Assembly (NCBI GenBank): GCA_019748065.1
Contig: JAIEQB010000017.1
Location: 1 to 44,248, forward strand
Origin: Alphaproteobacteria bacterium
GTDB lineage: Bacteria > Pseudomonadota > Alphaproteobacteria > UBA9655
Direction of reading: 5' to 3'
Length of the DNA: 44,248 bases
Shown: positions 9,962 to 18,680 of the stretch, piece by piece
Layout of the letters: every line of letters starts with the position of its first letter
Position numbering within the stretch: the stretch's first letter is position 1
Position numbers and translations under genes: made by a program
The notes under the pieces: generated by a model
Told to the model about the DNA's origin: nothing
What the model saw: only the letters and a program-made list of their open reading frames with translations
Database searches by the model: none

Positions 9962-11752
9962 ATGAAAAAATTACTCTCTTTTGTTATTTTGTTTGCTGCC
10001 TGTGTTTGTTTAATACCTTCTCTCTATGCCGTGCCGCAACATGGGATGGCCATGCATGGGGGGCTCAAGTATCCGCAAAATTTTACTCATTTTGACATCG
10101 TCAATCCCAATGCCCCTAAGGGCGGTGAGCTGCGTCTTGCCATAGTCGGCACCTATGACACTCTGAACCCTTTTATTCTTAAGGGCACACCTCCTGCAGG
10201 TATTCGGGATATTATGTTTGACAGCCTGATGAAACGTGCAACCGATGAGCCATTCAGCCTTTATGGTCTTGTGGCAGATAACGTTGAGATGGCGCCCGAT
10301 CGTTCTTGGGTGATTTATACAATTAATCCGAAAGCCAGATGGCAAGATGGCTCCCCCATCACGGCAAAGGATGTGGCTTTTTCCTATAAAACCTACCTTG
10401 AACACGGCACCCCTGGCCAACAGATGGCCTATAAAAAAGTCAAGACGGTGGATATCCTTAATGACCGAAAAATTAAATTTACCTTTAATCAGGTTGATGG
10501 AAAGTATGATGGGGAAATTCCTTTTTTGATGGGAACGATGCTCTTGATCCCTGAACACTTTTTTAAGGATAAAGATTTTGAAAAAACAGGCCTCACTCCG
10601 ATTCTGACAAGTGGTCCCTATAGAGTTGCAAAGGTTGAGCCCGGCCGCTCCATTATCTACCAGCGTGATCCCAACTATTGGGGAAAAGATCTTGCTGTGA
10701 ATAAGGGATATTTTAACTTTGACACGCTCCATTTTGATTTTTATAAAAATGCTGCCGTGGCCTTTGAAGCCTTTAAATCTGGGGATGTCCATACCCGTGA
10801 AGAATCAGATATGGGCAAATGGGCCCAATATGATTTTCCTGCTATTCATAAACAGTTAGTCAAAAAAGTTGAAATTCCTCACCAGCACCAAGTCGGGATG
10901 CAGGCCTTTGCCTTTAATACGCGCCGGGAAATTTTTAAAGATCCCCGAGTCAGAAGAGCTCTTGCTTATGTCTTTGATTTCGACTGGTTGAATAAGAGTA
11001 CCTTCCGTGGAACCCTCACCCGGACGACAAGTTTCTTTGACAATACAGAGCTTGCCGCAAAAGGATTACCTGAAGGAAAAGAACTTGCTCTCCTTGAACC
11101 TTTCCGGACCCAGCTTCCTAAAGAAGTCTTTGAGGAACCTTATACGCTTCCTACTTTTGACAAAGGCAGCCGAGAGAATTTAAAAACAGCGCGTGAGCTT
11201 CTCAAGGAAGCGGGCTGGGTGACAAAAGACGGAAAGCTAGTGAATGCCAAAACGGGAGAACCCTTTACCTTTGAAATCCTGTTAAATGTTCCTGAAAATG
11301 AAAAAATCGCCCTGGCCTTTGCCCGCAACTTAAAGCAGTTAGGCATTACAGCCAAGGTACGGACGGTAGATGCGGCTCAATATACAGCACGTCAAACCAA
11401 TATGGATTTTGATATGATTCTTCACTTTTGGGGACACACCATGTCTCCGGGGCAAGAACAAACCTTCTATTGGAGTTCAGAAGCTGCTAACAAGCCAGGG
11501 ACACGAAATTATCCTGGGATTAAAAGTCCTGTTGTTGACGCGCTTTGCAACGCTATCACCAATGCAAAAGAGCGAGAAGATCTTGTGGCCGCTGTAAGGG
11601 CTCTTGATCGAACGCTTTTATGGGGGCATTATGTGATTCCAACAGGGCACCGCACAAAAGATTGCGTAGCTTATTGGAATCATATTGATCATCCTCCCTT
11701 GGGGCCTACAGGATTACCAAGTATCCATACTCTTTGGTCTAAGGAAAAATGA
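9962..11752 (+). CDS. yejA: Peptide ABC transporter substrate-binding protein, YejA-like
   Basis: This 596-residue periplasmic binding protein of the oligopeptide/dipeptide family 5 has a clear signal peptide, with cleavage probably after SLYA near residue 23. The mature start has the YejA-type signature HGMAMHGGLKYPQNFTHFD followed by VNPNAPKGGELR. Typical SBP-5 segments such as ARWQDGSPITAKDVAFSY are present. YejA-type proteins capture peptides for an ABC importer, but no permease or ATPase gene lies nearby, so partners must be encoded elsewhere if they exist. It is divergent from ctaC and only 26 bases upstream of ctaE on the same strand, so the two may be co-transcribed. Confidence 0.9.
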   Translation: MKKLLSFVILFAACVCLIPSLYAVPQHGMAMHGGLKYPQNFTHFDIVNPNAPKGGELRLAIVGTYDTLNPFILKGTPPAGIRDIMFDSLMKRATDEPFSLYGLVADNVEMAPDRSWVIYTINPKARWQDGSPITAKDVAFSYKTYLEHGTPGQQMAYKKVKTVDILNDRKIKFTFNQVDGKYDGEIPFLMGTMLLIPEHFFKDKDFEKTGLTPILTSGPYRVAKVEPGRSIIYQRDPNYWGKDLAVNKGYFNFDTLHFDFYKNAAVAFEAFKSGDVHTREESDMGKWAQYDFPAIHKQLVKKVEIPHQHQVGMQAFAFNTRREIFKDPRVRRALAYVFDFDWLNKSTFRGTLTRTTSFFDNTELAAKGLPEGKELALLEPFRTQLPKEVFEEPYTLPTFDKGSRENLKTARELLKEAGWVTKDGKLVNAKTGEPFTFEILLNVPENEKIALAFARNLKQLGITAKVRTVDAAQYTARQTNMDFDMILHFWGHTMSPGQEQTFYWSSEAANKPGTRNYPGIKSPVVDALCNAITNAKEREDLVAAVRALDRTLLWGHYVIPTGHRTKDCVAYWNHIDHPPLGPTGLPSIHTLWSKEK

Positions 11753-11778
11753 TCTAAAACAAAAAAAGAGACCTGAAA

Positions 11779-12573
11779 ATGGCGGCAGAAAAAACACATC
11801 CCTTTCACCTAGTGACTCCTAGTCCTTGGCCTTTTGTGGGGGCCTTAGCCGCCCTTATTTCGATGCTTGGACTCGTTCTTTATATGCATGACCATGGCCT
11901 CTATGTGATGCTTATGGGAGGAGCTTTGGTGCTCTTTACCATGGCCGGCTGGTGGCGTGACGTGATTAAGGAATCCGATGATACAAAAACTTATACACTG
12001 CCTGTCCAATTCGGCCTTAAGATGGGCATGGCCCTTTTTATTACGTCGGAAGTTATGTTTTTCGTGGCCTTTTTTTGGGCCTTTTTTAACGCGAGCCTTT
12101 TTCCCACCGAACCCACCGGCGGCATTTGGCCTCCTAAGGGTATTCACCCCTTAAATCCTTTTGATTTTCCTTATTTTAATACTCTTGTCCTGTTACTCTC
12201 TGGCACAACCATTACCTGGACTCACCATGCGATTTTAAAGGATCATAAAAAAGAAGTGATCCAAGGGCTTGGATTTACCATTCTTTTGGGGCTGCTTTTT
12301 ACCTCCGTCCAAGCTTATGAATATATGCATGCCACCTTTGGCTTTAAGGAAGGGATTTATTCCTCAACCTTTTATATGGCCACCGGCTTTCATGGCGCTC
12401 ACGTCATTATTGGCACCTGTTTCCTGATTGTTTGCTGGTTTTTAGCCCGTTTTAATCGATTTACCTCTGACCGCCATGTGGGCCTTGAAGCTGCCGCCTG
12501 GTATTGGCACTTTGTTGATGTGGTTTGGCTGTTTCTTTTTGTCAGTATTTACTGGTGGGGCTCAGGGATTTAA
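11779..12573 (+). CDS. ctaE: Cytochrome c oxidase subunit III
   Basis: This 264-residue membrane protein stabilises the proton-pumping core of the aa3 oxidase. Seven hydrophobic helices are visible, with family segments MFFVAFFWAFFNASLFP, GTTITWTHHAI, GFHGAHVIIGT and AAWYWHFVDVVWLFLF. It is complete. It lies apart from its partner genes: the other subunits run in the opposite direction from 9822, with the YejA-like gene between. Its upstream neighbour ends 26 bases before it, and the ribosome binding site (AAGAGA) is weak. A weak AAGC/GCTT hairpin with a T-run follows the stop near 12575-12600. Confidence 0.97.
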   Translation: MAAEKTHPFHLVTPSPWPFVGALAALISMLGLVLYMHDHGLYVMLMGGALVLFTMAGWWRDVIKESDDTKTYTLPVQFGLKMGMALFITSEVMFFVAFFWAFFNASLFPTEPTGGIWPPKGIHPLNPFDFPYFNTLVLLLSGTTITWTHHAILKDHKKEVIQGLGFTILLGLLFTSVQAYEYMHATFGFKEGIYSSTFYMATGFHGAHVIIGTCFLIVCWFLARFNRFTSDRHVGLEAAAWYWHFVDVVWLFLFVSIYWWGSGI

Positions 12574-12713
12574 GCTTTTAAGGTTTTGCTTTTTTTCTTT
12601 CGTTTCCATGAAAAATGCTTATGGTCCAGGTAAAAAATTCAGAAAAGGTTTAACCCAAAAAGAGCCTGTTGAAGAAGTAGAGTGTTCCTTCATACGCTTA
12701 CCCGCAGTTCAGC

Positions 12714-13655
12714 TTATCTTACAGCATCAATCATTTCTCTTACCTTTGCAAGGGATTCATCAAACATAGCTTTCTCACTTGGACTGAGGTCAATTTCAAT
12801 AACTTTTTCCACCCCGCCTGCACCAAGAATAACAGGAACCCCAAAATACAAATCTTTAATTCCATATTCCCCATTAAGCCAAACTGCACAAGGAAGAATG
12901 CGTTTTACATCTTTTAGGTGAGCACTCACCATAGCCACTGTAGCAGATGCAGGCGCGTAATAGGCCGTTTTGGTTTGCAGAAGACTGGCAATCTCTCCAC
13001 CAGCTTCTCGTGTATACTTAACAATTGCATCCAAGCGTTCTTGGGTTATCCATCCCATTTTGACGAGATTTGGCAATGAAATACCCGCAACTGACGAATG
13101 ATGGGTAAGAGGAACAGCAATTTCTCGGTGTCCTCCTAACATTTCACCTACCACGCTTTTTACAGAAACATTGAACTCTTTTGCTAGAAAATAATTATAG
13201 CGAGCCCCATCTAAAACACCAGCCATCCCCACAACACGCTGATGAGGCAGACCTGATTCTTTTTGAAACAACCATACCATGGCATCGAGAGGATTGCTTA
13301 CAACAATAACGAAAGCATTAGGACATTGTTTTTTAATGTTAGGGGCAATTTCACGAATAATTTCAGCACTTCCTGCAAGCAAATCATAAGGCGTCATGCC
13401 TGATATCCGTCGCAACCCGGCCGTGACAATCACAACGTCTGAATTTTGAATGTCATTATAATCGTTTGTGCCAACAAGAGAAACATCTATACGCTCGATG
13501 GGAAAGGACTCAGAAATGTCAAGAGCTTTACCTTGAGGCAAACCAGGGGAAATATCGAAAAGGACAATATCGCCTAACTCTTTTAGTGCAATTAAGTGAG
13601 CTACTGTCCCACCAATGTCTCCTGCTCCAATAATAGAAATTTTTGGTCGTATCAT
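12714..13655 (-). CDS. Malate dehydrogenase-like paralog with altered active site
   Basis: This 313-residue protein of the lactate/malate dehydrogenase family aligns without gaps to the second copy at 26302-27291 over at least the first 180 residues. The NAD-binding GAGDIGGT motif, Asp149, Arg152 and the catalytic His176 are kept. However, the mobile substrate loop reads LRRISGMTPYDLL instead of [13 protein letters not shown], so the conserved Arg89 that binds the substrate and closes the loop is Pro. The motif after His176 is HREIA instead of HGDGM. Normal malate/oxaloacetate activity is therefore doubtful. It may act on another 2-keto acid or have a non-catalytic role. It stands alone, convergent with ctaE, and is otherwise intact. 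Confidence 0.85.
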   Translation of the reverse strand: MIRPKISIIGAGDIGGTVAHLIALKELGDIVLFDISPGLPQGKALDISESFPIERIDVSLVGTNDYNDIQNSDVVIVTAGLRRISGMTPYDLLAGSAEIIREIAPNIKKQCPNAFVIVVSNPLDAMVWLFQKESGLPHQRVVGMAGVLDGARYNYFLAKEFNVSVKSVVGEMLGGHREIAVPLTHHSSVAGISLPNLVKMGWITQERLDAIVKYTREAGGEIASLLQTKTAYYAPASATVAMVSAHLKDVKRILPCAVWLNGEYGIKDLYFGVPVILGAGGVEKVIEIDLSPSEKAMFDESLAKVREMIDAVR

Positions 13656-13786
13656 ATATCTGACCTATCTTTTATCTTCAAAGTATATTAGATCTAAAAA
13701 TACTTAAAAGATTGTTAAGAAAGATTCTTTTTTGACAAAGCTCTAAATAACCTAATGATGCTCAACCCTTTGATTTCAAATTTATA

Positions 13787-15022
13787 TTAGCTCCACCGTC
13801 TCTCTTTTCCAGGACCAATGGAAACAAAAGTTGGAACTTTGGAAGTCAAACGCTGGGCTACATCGATGAGGTTTTCCCGGGTAACAGCGTTCACTTCTTC
13901 AATAAGCTCCTGAGGGGAAACATGGCGCTTATAGATCATCATTTGCTGCGCTAATTGTTCACATCGATTTGATGTGCTCTCAAGAGACATTAAAATCCCT
14001 GCTTTCATTTGAGCTTTACTACGATCAATTTCCTTATCCTCAAGGGTATGGGGAAAGGTTTCCAAGACATTCTTAACAGTAGGAAGCAGCTCATCAACTT
14101 GCTTTTCACCCGTTCCTGCATAAATACCAAAAACGCCCGCATCCCGAAAAGATGTGTTAAAGGAGTAGACGGAATACACAAGACCGCGCTTTTCCCGCAC
14201 CTCTTGGAAAAGACGAGACGACATACCGCCCCCTAATAGACTAGAAAAGACAGAAATCGGGTAAAAATCAGGATGGCCATAGGGACAGGATTCATATCCC
14301 ACCAAAAGATGAACTTGCTCCAACTGCCGGTTTTGAAAAAAGTGTCCTCCCTGATAGCTGGAATTTTCATAGTTTTGTGTTTCATGATTAGAAAGCTTAG
14401 AAAAATGCTTTTGACAGAGATCCACAATTTTTTCATGTTTCACAGCTCCTGTCGCAGCAAAAATCATGCGGGATGCACTGTATTCTTGGGTCATATATTT
14501 TTTCAAATCACTTTGCTGAATACGGCGCACATTATCTGGGCTGCCAAGAATCGGACGACCCAAAGGATGATTGGGGAAAGCGGTTTCTTGGAAATAATCA
14601 AAGATGATATCATCCGGTGTATCATGAGCCTGACCAATTTCTTGAAGAATGACTTCTCGCTCCCGTTCGACTTCAGCTGGCTCAAAAGTTGAATTTTGAA
14701 TAATATCCGCAATGATTTCTAAAGCCAAAGGCACATCATTTTCGAGAACGCGCGCATGGTAGGCTGTGTTTTCTTTTGAGGTGTAGGCATTTAAGTGGCC
14801 GCCCACATTTTCGATTTCCTCCGCAATTTGTTTTGCAGAGCGAGAGGTTGTCCCTTTAAAAGCCATATGCTCTAAAAAGTGGGAAATACCATTCACTTCA
14901 GGTGACTCATAACGAGCCCCCACATCAACCCACAACCCGAGGGATGCGGAAAGAATTCCAGGAATATCATCAGTAATAATACGTAAACCATTATCAAGAG
15001 TTGTAATTTTAACAGTCATCAT
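13787..15022 (-). CDS. M16 zinc peptidase, mitochondrial processing peptidase type
   Basis: This 411-residue protein has the inverted zinc motif HFLEH of M16 peptidases (near residue 50) with the distal Glu in EREREVILQE about 75 residues later, so the catalytic set is complete. The second, inactive M16 half follows, with the glycine-rich segment LLGGGMSSRLFQEVREKRGLVYSVYSF. The family includes the beta subunit of mitochondrial processing peptidase and bacterial PqqL-like enzymes. Bacterial substrates are generally poorly known. No signal peptide is seen, so a cytoplasmic location is likely. It starts right after the surf1 stop and probably belongs to the unit gmk-surf1-M16. A second ATG one codon in has better spacing from the AAAAGG site. 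Confidence 0.93.
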   Translation of the reverse strand: MMTVKITTLDNGLRIITDDIPGILSASLGLWVDVGARYESPEVNGISHFLEHMAFKGTTSRSAKQIAEEIENVGGHLNAYTSKENTAYHARVLENDVPLALEIIADIIQNSTFEPAEVEREREVILQEIGQAHDTPDDIIFDYFQETAFPNHPLGRPILGSPDNVRRIQQSDLKKYMTQEYSASRMIFAATGAVKHEKIVDLCQKHFSKLSNHETQNYENSSYQGGHFFQNRQLEQVHLLVGYESCPYGHPDFYPISVFSSLLGGGMSSRLFQEVREKRGLVYSVYSFNTSFRDAGVFGIYAGTGEKQVDELLPTVKNVLETFPHTLEDKEIDRSKAQMKAGILMSLESTSNRCEQLAQQMMIYKRHVSPQELIEEVNAVTRENLIDVAQRLTSKVPTFVSIGPGKERRWS

Positions 15023-15673
15023 TCACCTTTTTAAATAAAAATATTTATGCCACAAAAGCATAATTCCAAGGGCAAATGCAAGAAAATACCACGTAAGAGC
15101 ATACTGAAGGTGATTATTAGTAAGAGAAGGAAAGGGTTTCACAGGAAAAATTTCTGCATCAAAAGAAGAGGTTGCCACAAGGTAATAGGGTAAAAGAGGC
15201 ACATTTAACGTTTGAGAGATGAGAGGTAAATCAATCCAAAAATAGCTCGGAGGCTCATTGGAGGGTTGAAAATAATTGGGAAGAACCGGTGTTTTTAACA
15301 CGCCTTCCACCTTTAAGTTACCTTGGGGAAGTGCTGTAATCTCGTAAGAGGCCCATCCTCGTTGCACGAGAAGATATTTTCCTCCCTGGGTTTGAAAAAC
15401 GTTTAAAACATAGACGCCACTTTTCCCTTGATGGGTTTTGGCTTTAAGAAAAATTGTTTTTTCAGCAAGGAAATGCCCTTCGGCAAAAATAGGTTGAAGA
15501 GCTGTTATTGACTTTAAAGAATCCAGATTTTCAGGAGTTGCTTTTTGAGTCCTTTCCAAGCTCTTCAAAAGAGCCTCCTTCTCCACCTTTCTATAAACTT
15601 GCCATGTGCCTAAACCGAGGAAAATGAAGATAGAAAGGAGTCCAAAAACAAGGAAAGATTTCTTTCTCTTCAT
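15023..15673 (-). CDS. surf1: SURF1-family cytochrome oxidase biogenesis protein
   Basis: This 216-residue protein has the SURF1 layout: an N-terminal membrane helix ending in the signature LGTWQVYRK (residues about 20-29), a periplasmic domain with VQRGWASYE, and a C-terminal membrane helix preceded by NNHLQYALTWY. SURF1 helps insert heme A into subunit I of cytochrome c oxidase, so it belongs functionally with the cta genes 5 kb away. It overlaps the gmk stop by four bases, and its own stop abuts the M16 peptidase start, so the three genes are likely one transcript. Confidence 0.94.
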   Translation of the reverse strand: MKRKKSFLVFGLLSIFIFLGLGTWQVYRKVEKEALLKSLERTQKATPENLDSLKSITALQPIFAEGHFLAEKTIFLKAKTHQGKSGVYVLNVFQTQGGKYLLVQRGWASYEITALPQGNLKVEGVLKTPVLPNYFQPSNEPPSYFWIDLPLISQTLNVPLLPYYLVATSSFDAEIFPVKPFPSLTNNHLQYALTWYFLAFALGIMLLWHKYFYLKR

Positions 15674-16326
15674 TGTTTTTGTATTTCTCGCAACCGATTA
15701 ACGAAATTCGCAAGACCAATCTGCCGACGCCTTTTCAAACGCTCAGCCTGAACAATAGAACGAACCTTTTGAATGCTCTCTTCCAGCGCCTCATTAACAA
15801 TCACATAGTCATATTCTGCCCAGTGGCTGCATTCATGTTGGGCTTGTCTCATACGCTTTCTGACAACTTCTTCTGAATCTTCTCCCCGAATATAAAGGCG
15901 CTTTTCAAGATCTTCTAAGGCGGGAGGAAGGATAAAAACACTGACCAAATCATTTAAGGCTGTCTGCTTTAATTGTTGGGTTCCTTGCCAATCAATATCA
16001 AAGAGAACGTCCGTGCCCATAGCAAGAAGCTCCTCTATGGAGGCTTGCGGGGTCCCATAATGATAACCATAAACGTGGGCATGTTCTAAAAATTTCTTGT
16101 CCTCCACCATCTGGAAAAAGGCAGTATCATCCACAAAGAAATAATCATTTCCTTCCCTTTCCGAACTTCTTTTAGGGCGCGTTGTCACGGAAATTGAAAG
16201 AACGAGTTCTTTTTCGCTCTCCAAAACTTTTCTTGCAATCGTTGTTTTCCCCGCCCCCGAAGGAGAAGAAAGAACCAACATAAATCCACGGCGCGCAATG
16301 GAAGAAGAAGAGGTATTTTGTGTCAT
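15670..16326 (-). CDS. gmk: Guanylate kinase
   Basis: This 218-residue enzyme phosphorylates GMP to GDP with ATP. The P-loop is in LSSPSGAGKTTIARKVL (residues about 15-31). The GMP-binding segment SVTTRPKRSSEREGNDYFFV and the lid and base-binding region DVLFDIDWQGTQQL are present. Length is normal and the frame is intact. It is the first gene of the apparent gmk-surf1-M16 unit and is divergent from the complex I subunit gene, with 54 bases between the two starts. Confidence 0.97.
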   Translation of the reverse strand: MTQNTSSSSIARRGFMLVLSSPSGAGKTTIARKVLESEKELVLSISVTTRPKRSSEREGNDYFFVDDTAFFQMVEDKKFLEHAHVYGYHYGTPQASIEELLAMGTDVLFDIDWQGTQQLKQTALNDLVSVFILPPALEDLEKRLYIRGEDSEEVVRKRMRQAQHECSHWAEYDYVIVNEALEESIQKVRSIVQAERLKRRRQIGLANFVNRLREIQKQ

Positions 16327-16380
16327 CTTTGCCTTACGTTAATCCTCGCTTTATGATAATCTTATCACAGGAGAAAGCCT

Positions 16381-16683
16381 ATGACGACAGTCCGTATTTA
16401 TCAACCTTGTCAATCAGCTATGCAAGCCGGAAAAGGAAAAACAAAAGAGTGGCGGGTGGAATTTGAAACCCGCGACCCCTTAAAACCTGATCCGCTTATG
16501 GGATGGGTTACCTCAGTTGATATGAAGGAAGAGCTCCAGCTTTCCTTTCTCTCCTTAGAAAAAGCCATTCAATATGCAAAAACAAAGGGGTTTCAATACA
16601 AAATATATAACCCCACCCAAAGTTCTGCTCGTCCCAAAACCTATGGAACAAACTTTACGTGTGCCCGCATGCGGGGAGCCTGA
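16381..16683 (+). CDS. NADH dehydrogenase accessory subunit, NDUFS4-like
   Basis: This 100-residue protein matches the ETC complex I subunit family (NDUFS4/18-kDa type) found in alphaproteobacteria and mitochondria. Typical segments are VRIYQPCQSAMQAGKGKT near the N-terminus, WRVEFETRDPLKPDPLMGW, and the C-terminal KIYNPTQSSARPKTYGTNF. It has no membrane segment and would sit on the peripheral arm of complex I. AGGAG eight bases before the ATG supports the start. It is a single-gene unit, convergent with the cytochrome b561 gene six bases downstream. The core nuo genes are not in this window. Confidence 0.92.
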   Translation: MTTVRIYQPCQSAMQAGKGKTKEWRVEFETRDPLKPDPLMGWVTSVDMKEELQLSFLSLEKAIQYAKTKGFQYKIYNPTQSSARPKTYGTNFTCARMRGA

Positions 16684-16689
16684 GCTCAG

Positions 16690-17235
16690 CTAATTGTGAG
16701 GCAGCATTCCCGCGAGAACTTTATCTTTCAGGTAAAAGTAGTGAAAAAGTCCACCCAAAATATGAAGCCCTACAAAACCATAAAGAGCATAAGAGAAACT
16801 GATATGTAAAGTGAGGAGAATTTTCGCAATTTCATTGGGCCCTTGCATAAGCGCGGGAATCGTAAACAAATTAAAGTAATTTACCGTATGCCCTCCCAAA
16901 ATTGTCATCAGTAACCCTGACAAAGGGAAAGCAAACAAAAGAAAATAAAGTATCCAAATATTAAGCTTGCTTAAAACTTGTGTCCACTCAAGCGCCGTAT
17001 CTATATTCTGCGGCAATTTGCTATGCTCGCGCCACCACAGGCGAATAAAAACCAGCAAAAACAGAGTCACGCCTATCTGTTCATGCCAGGTAAAAAGAGA
17101 AAATTTTTCATCTGAATTCGGCAGACTCAGCATTGTATATGCCAAAGTATATTGGCCTATAATGAGCAAGAACATTCCCCAGTGAAAAAGCTGAGCTACA
17201 CCCCCCCATTTCGTTTTTGTATTTGTCCATTGCAT
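16690..17235 (-). CDS. Cytochrome b561-type di-heme membrane protein
   Basis: This protein of 181 residues has four predicted membrane helices, and the His residues expected to bind two b hemes are visible, for example in AQLFHWGMFLL, FTWHEQIGV, LLTLHISFSY and GLHILGGLFHYFYL. Prokaryotic members (CybB type) oxidise quinol or pass electrons between quinones and superoxide or periplasmic partners. I prefer the ATG at 17235 over the GTG at 17241, because GGGGAGG then has proper spacing. No obvious partner gene (for example a YceI-like protein) is adjacent. Confidence 0.9.
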   Translation of the reverse strand: MQWTNTKTKWGGVAQLFHWGMFLLIIGQYTLAYTMLSLPNSDEKFSLFTWHEQIGVTLFLLVFIRLWWREHSKLPQNIDTALEWTQVLSKLNIWILYFLLFAFPLSGLLMTILGGHTVNYFNLFTIPALMQGPNEIAKILLTLHISFSYALYGFVGLHILGGLFHYFYLKDKVLAGMLPHN

Positions 17236-17466
17236 AGACACCTCCCCTTTTTCTTAAATTTATCACGACAGCGCAGTGGAGGAAAGAGGACAAAAACAAT
17301 AAGGGCTTTACAGAAGAGTGGATAAAATATGTTGTTATGGAGATTCCAAAATGATCACAGTGACCCTGACAAATCAAAGGCAAAATATAGGTCAAATTTT
17401 TTGACATTTATAAAGATTTGTATTATTACAATTTTGATATAAATACATTAACTTATGGTGAATATT

Positions 17467-17967
17467 ATGAGTAAGAATACTGTGCAGAACACGAGCTTCT
17501 TGAAAAAATTAAAGCTAGACCTCCTAGCCTCCGGCATTCTCTTCTCCCCTAAAGCAGGACATACCATGATGAAGCCGGAGGACGAAAAAGCCTCACGAGG
17601 TTTCAATAGCTTGTTGCCCGCAGGTCCTTCCAACCCAACCCCATCAGCAGCACCTATAGCTCCTGATTTATCGCTGGACGAGGATATTAAATATAATATC
17701 TTTGGCACTATTTTCCCAATTACATTCTCTTTCTCCCCTTCAAAACCGCTTATTTTGGAAGAAGGAATTGTTCCAGATGAACTTCAAAATCGCAAAGACG
17801 CAATTATAACTTTAATCTCATTGATCAAAATTACAGAACTTGATTCTACTAGAGCAATTACTTCTAGAGAAGAAGAGTCCCAGAATATAAGTAATCTTAT
17901 TGTTCAGGCCTTTCAACTCTCAGCTGTTGATATACAAAAAAAACTTCAGCTATCCAAAGAATGGTAA
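17467..17967 (+). CDS. Unknown protein, N-terminal part of a frame-split gene
   Basis: This frame of 166 residues has a Pro-rich region at about residues 60-75 and a helical C-terminal half. It has no recognised family and no clear signal peptide, although residues about 10-30 are moderately hydrophobic. It ends shortly after an A8 run (17936-17943). One more A would carry the reading frame straight into the next gene, which overlaps it by seven bases. Sequence blocks here, NR-x-x-AI and SREEE-x-x-NISNL, recur in the same order in the next frame (NR-x-x-AI, SRLE-x-ISFL). The two frames therefore look like one repeat protein of about 393 residues. A start four codons upstream at 17455 is possible. 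Confidence 0.5.
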   Translation: MSKNTVQNTSFLKKLKLDLLASGILFSPKAGHTMMKPEDEKASRGFNSLLPAGPSNPTPSAAPIAPDLSLDEDIKYNIFGTIFPITFSFSPSKPLILEEGIVPDELQNRKDAIITLISLIKITELDSTRAITSREEESQNISNLIVQAFQLSAVDIQKKLQLSKEW

Positions 17968-18647
17968 ATTTGCTTTCTCAAGACAGGGCTCAACCCTTTG
18001 TATTTGGAATAACAGCGCCTTTTATTGAGAAGCTCCTCTCTCCAAACTTAAATGAACACCAAATTAGAAACCGCACCATTGCAATCATGGATTCGGCCCC
18101 TTTTCTCCTAGCTGATGCTACTTCTAGCCCTGATAAAAAAAGGAGATTAGTCCAATCTCGCTTAGAAAAGATCTCTTTCCTATTTGATCTTGGTACGGAA
18201 CAAATAGTTGAGCGAGCTTCGATCATGAGGACCTATTTTGAAAACAAGGTAGTAGGTTACCACCACTTAAGTGACCCAAATAGGCTTACGGGGCGTACCT
18301 ATAATGAGGTACTGAGGAATGCTTCCTCTCTTGACAATAGGACATTAGAATCTCGCTTAGGCATTATCAAAAGTCAGGTCGACACCTTAAAATCCTTAGC
18401 TGGTATTAAACGTGAAAGTGAAACTTTGACCGCAACAATAATACCTCAAGAGTTGAGTGCTTATGCAGCAGGCCTTACGCTCAACAACGAAGACTTAGTA
18501 AATCGTTTTAATGGTATTAAAGACCTTTTTACGCCAAAAAAAGCCGAGCCCGCCAATAATTTCATGGATTTTTTGGAGTTATATAAAACCAAAATTCCTC
18601 TTCCTAGTGGCGGTCCAGCAGTAGGACCAAGTTCTTCCGCTTCCTAA
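17961..18647 (+). CDS. Unknown helical-repeat protein, C-terminal part of a frame-split gene
   Basis: This 228-residue frame opens with MVNLLSQDRAQPF and is mainly helical, ending in a Pro/Ser/Gly tail. Three segments containing SR(L/E) followed by a helix recur across this and the preceding frame. The segment SAPFLLADA followed by RLEKISFLFDLGTEQI resembles the P-x-LL and L-x-x-LG pattern of mTERF helical repeats. That is a visual impression only. It has no ribosome binding site of its own and starts inside the previous frame, so it depends on that frame for translation or on slippage at the A8 tract at 17936-17943. The function is not known. Confidence 0.45.
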   Translation: MVNLLSQDRAQPFVFGITAPFIEKLLSPNLNEHQIRNRTIAIMDSAPFLLADATSSPDKKRRLVQSRLEKISFLFDLGTEQIVERASIMRTYFENKVVGYHHLSDPNRLTGRTYNEVLRNASSLDNRTLESRLGIIKSQVDTLKSLAGIKRESETLTATIIPQELSAYAAGLTLNNEDLVNRFNGIKDLFTPKKAEPANNFMDFLELYKTKIPLPSGGPAVGPSSSAS

Positions 18648-18680
18648 GGGATTTTTAAACCACATGTTTCCATCACAATT

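Noticed and set aside
12609-12769. Small frame starting MKNAYGPGKKF downstream of ctaE
   Set aside because: No ribosome binding site, and its second half runs antisense through the conserved C-terminus of the malate dehydrogenase-like gene.
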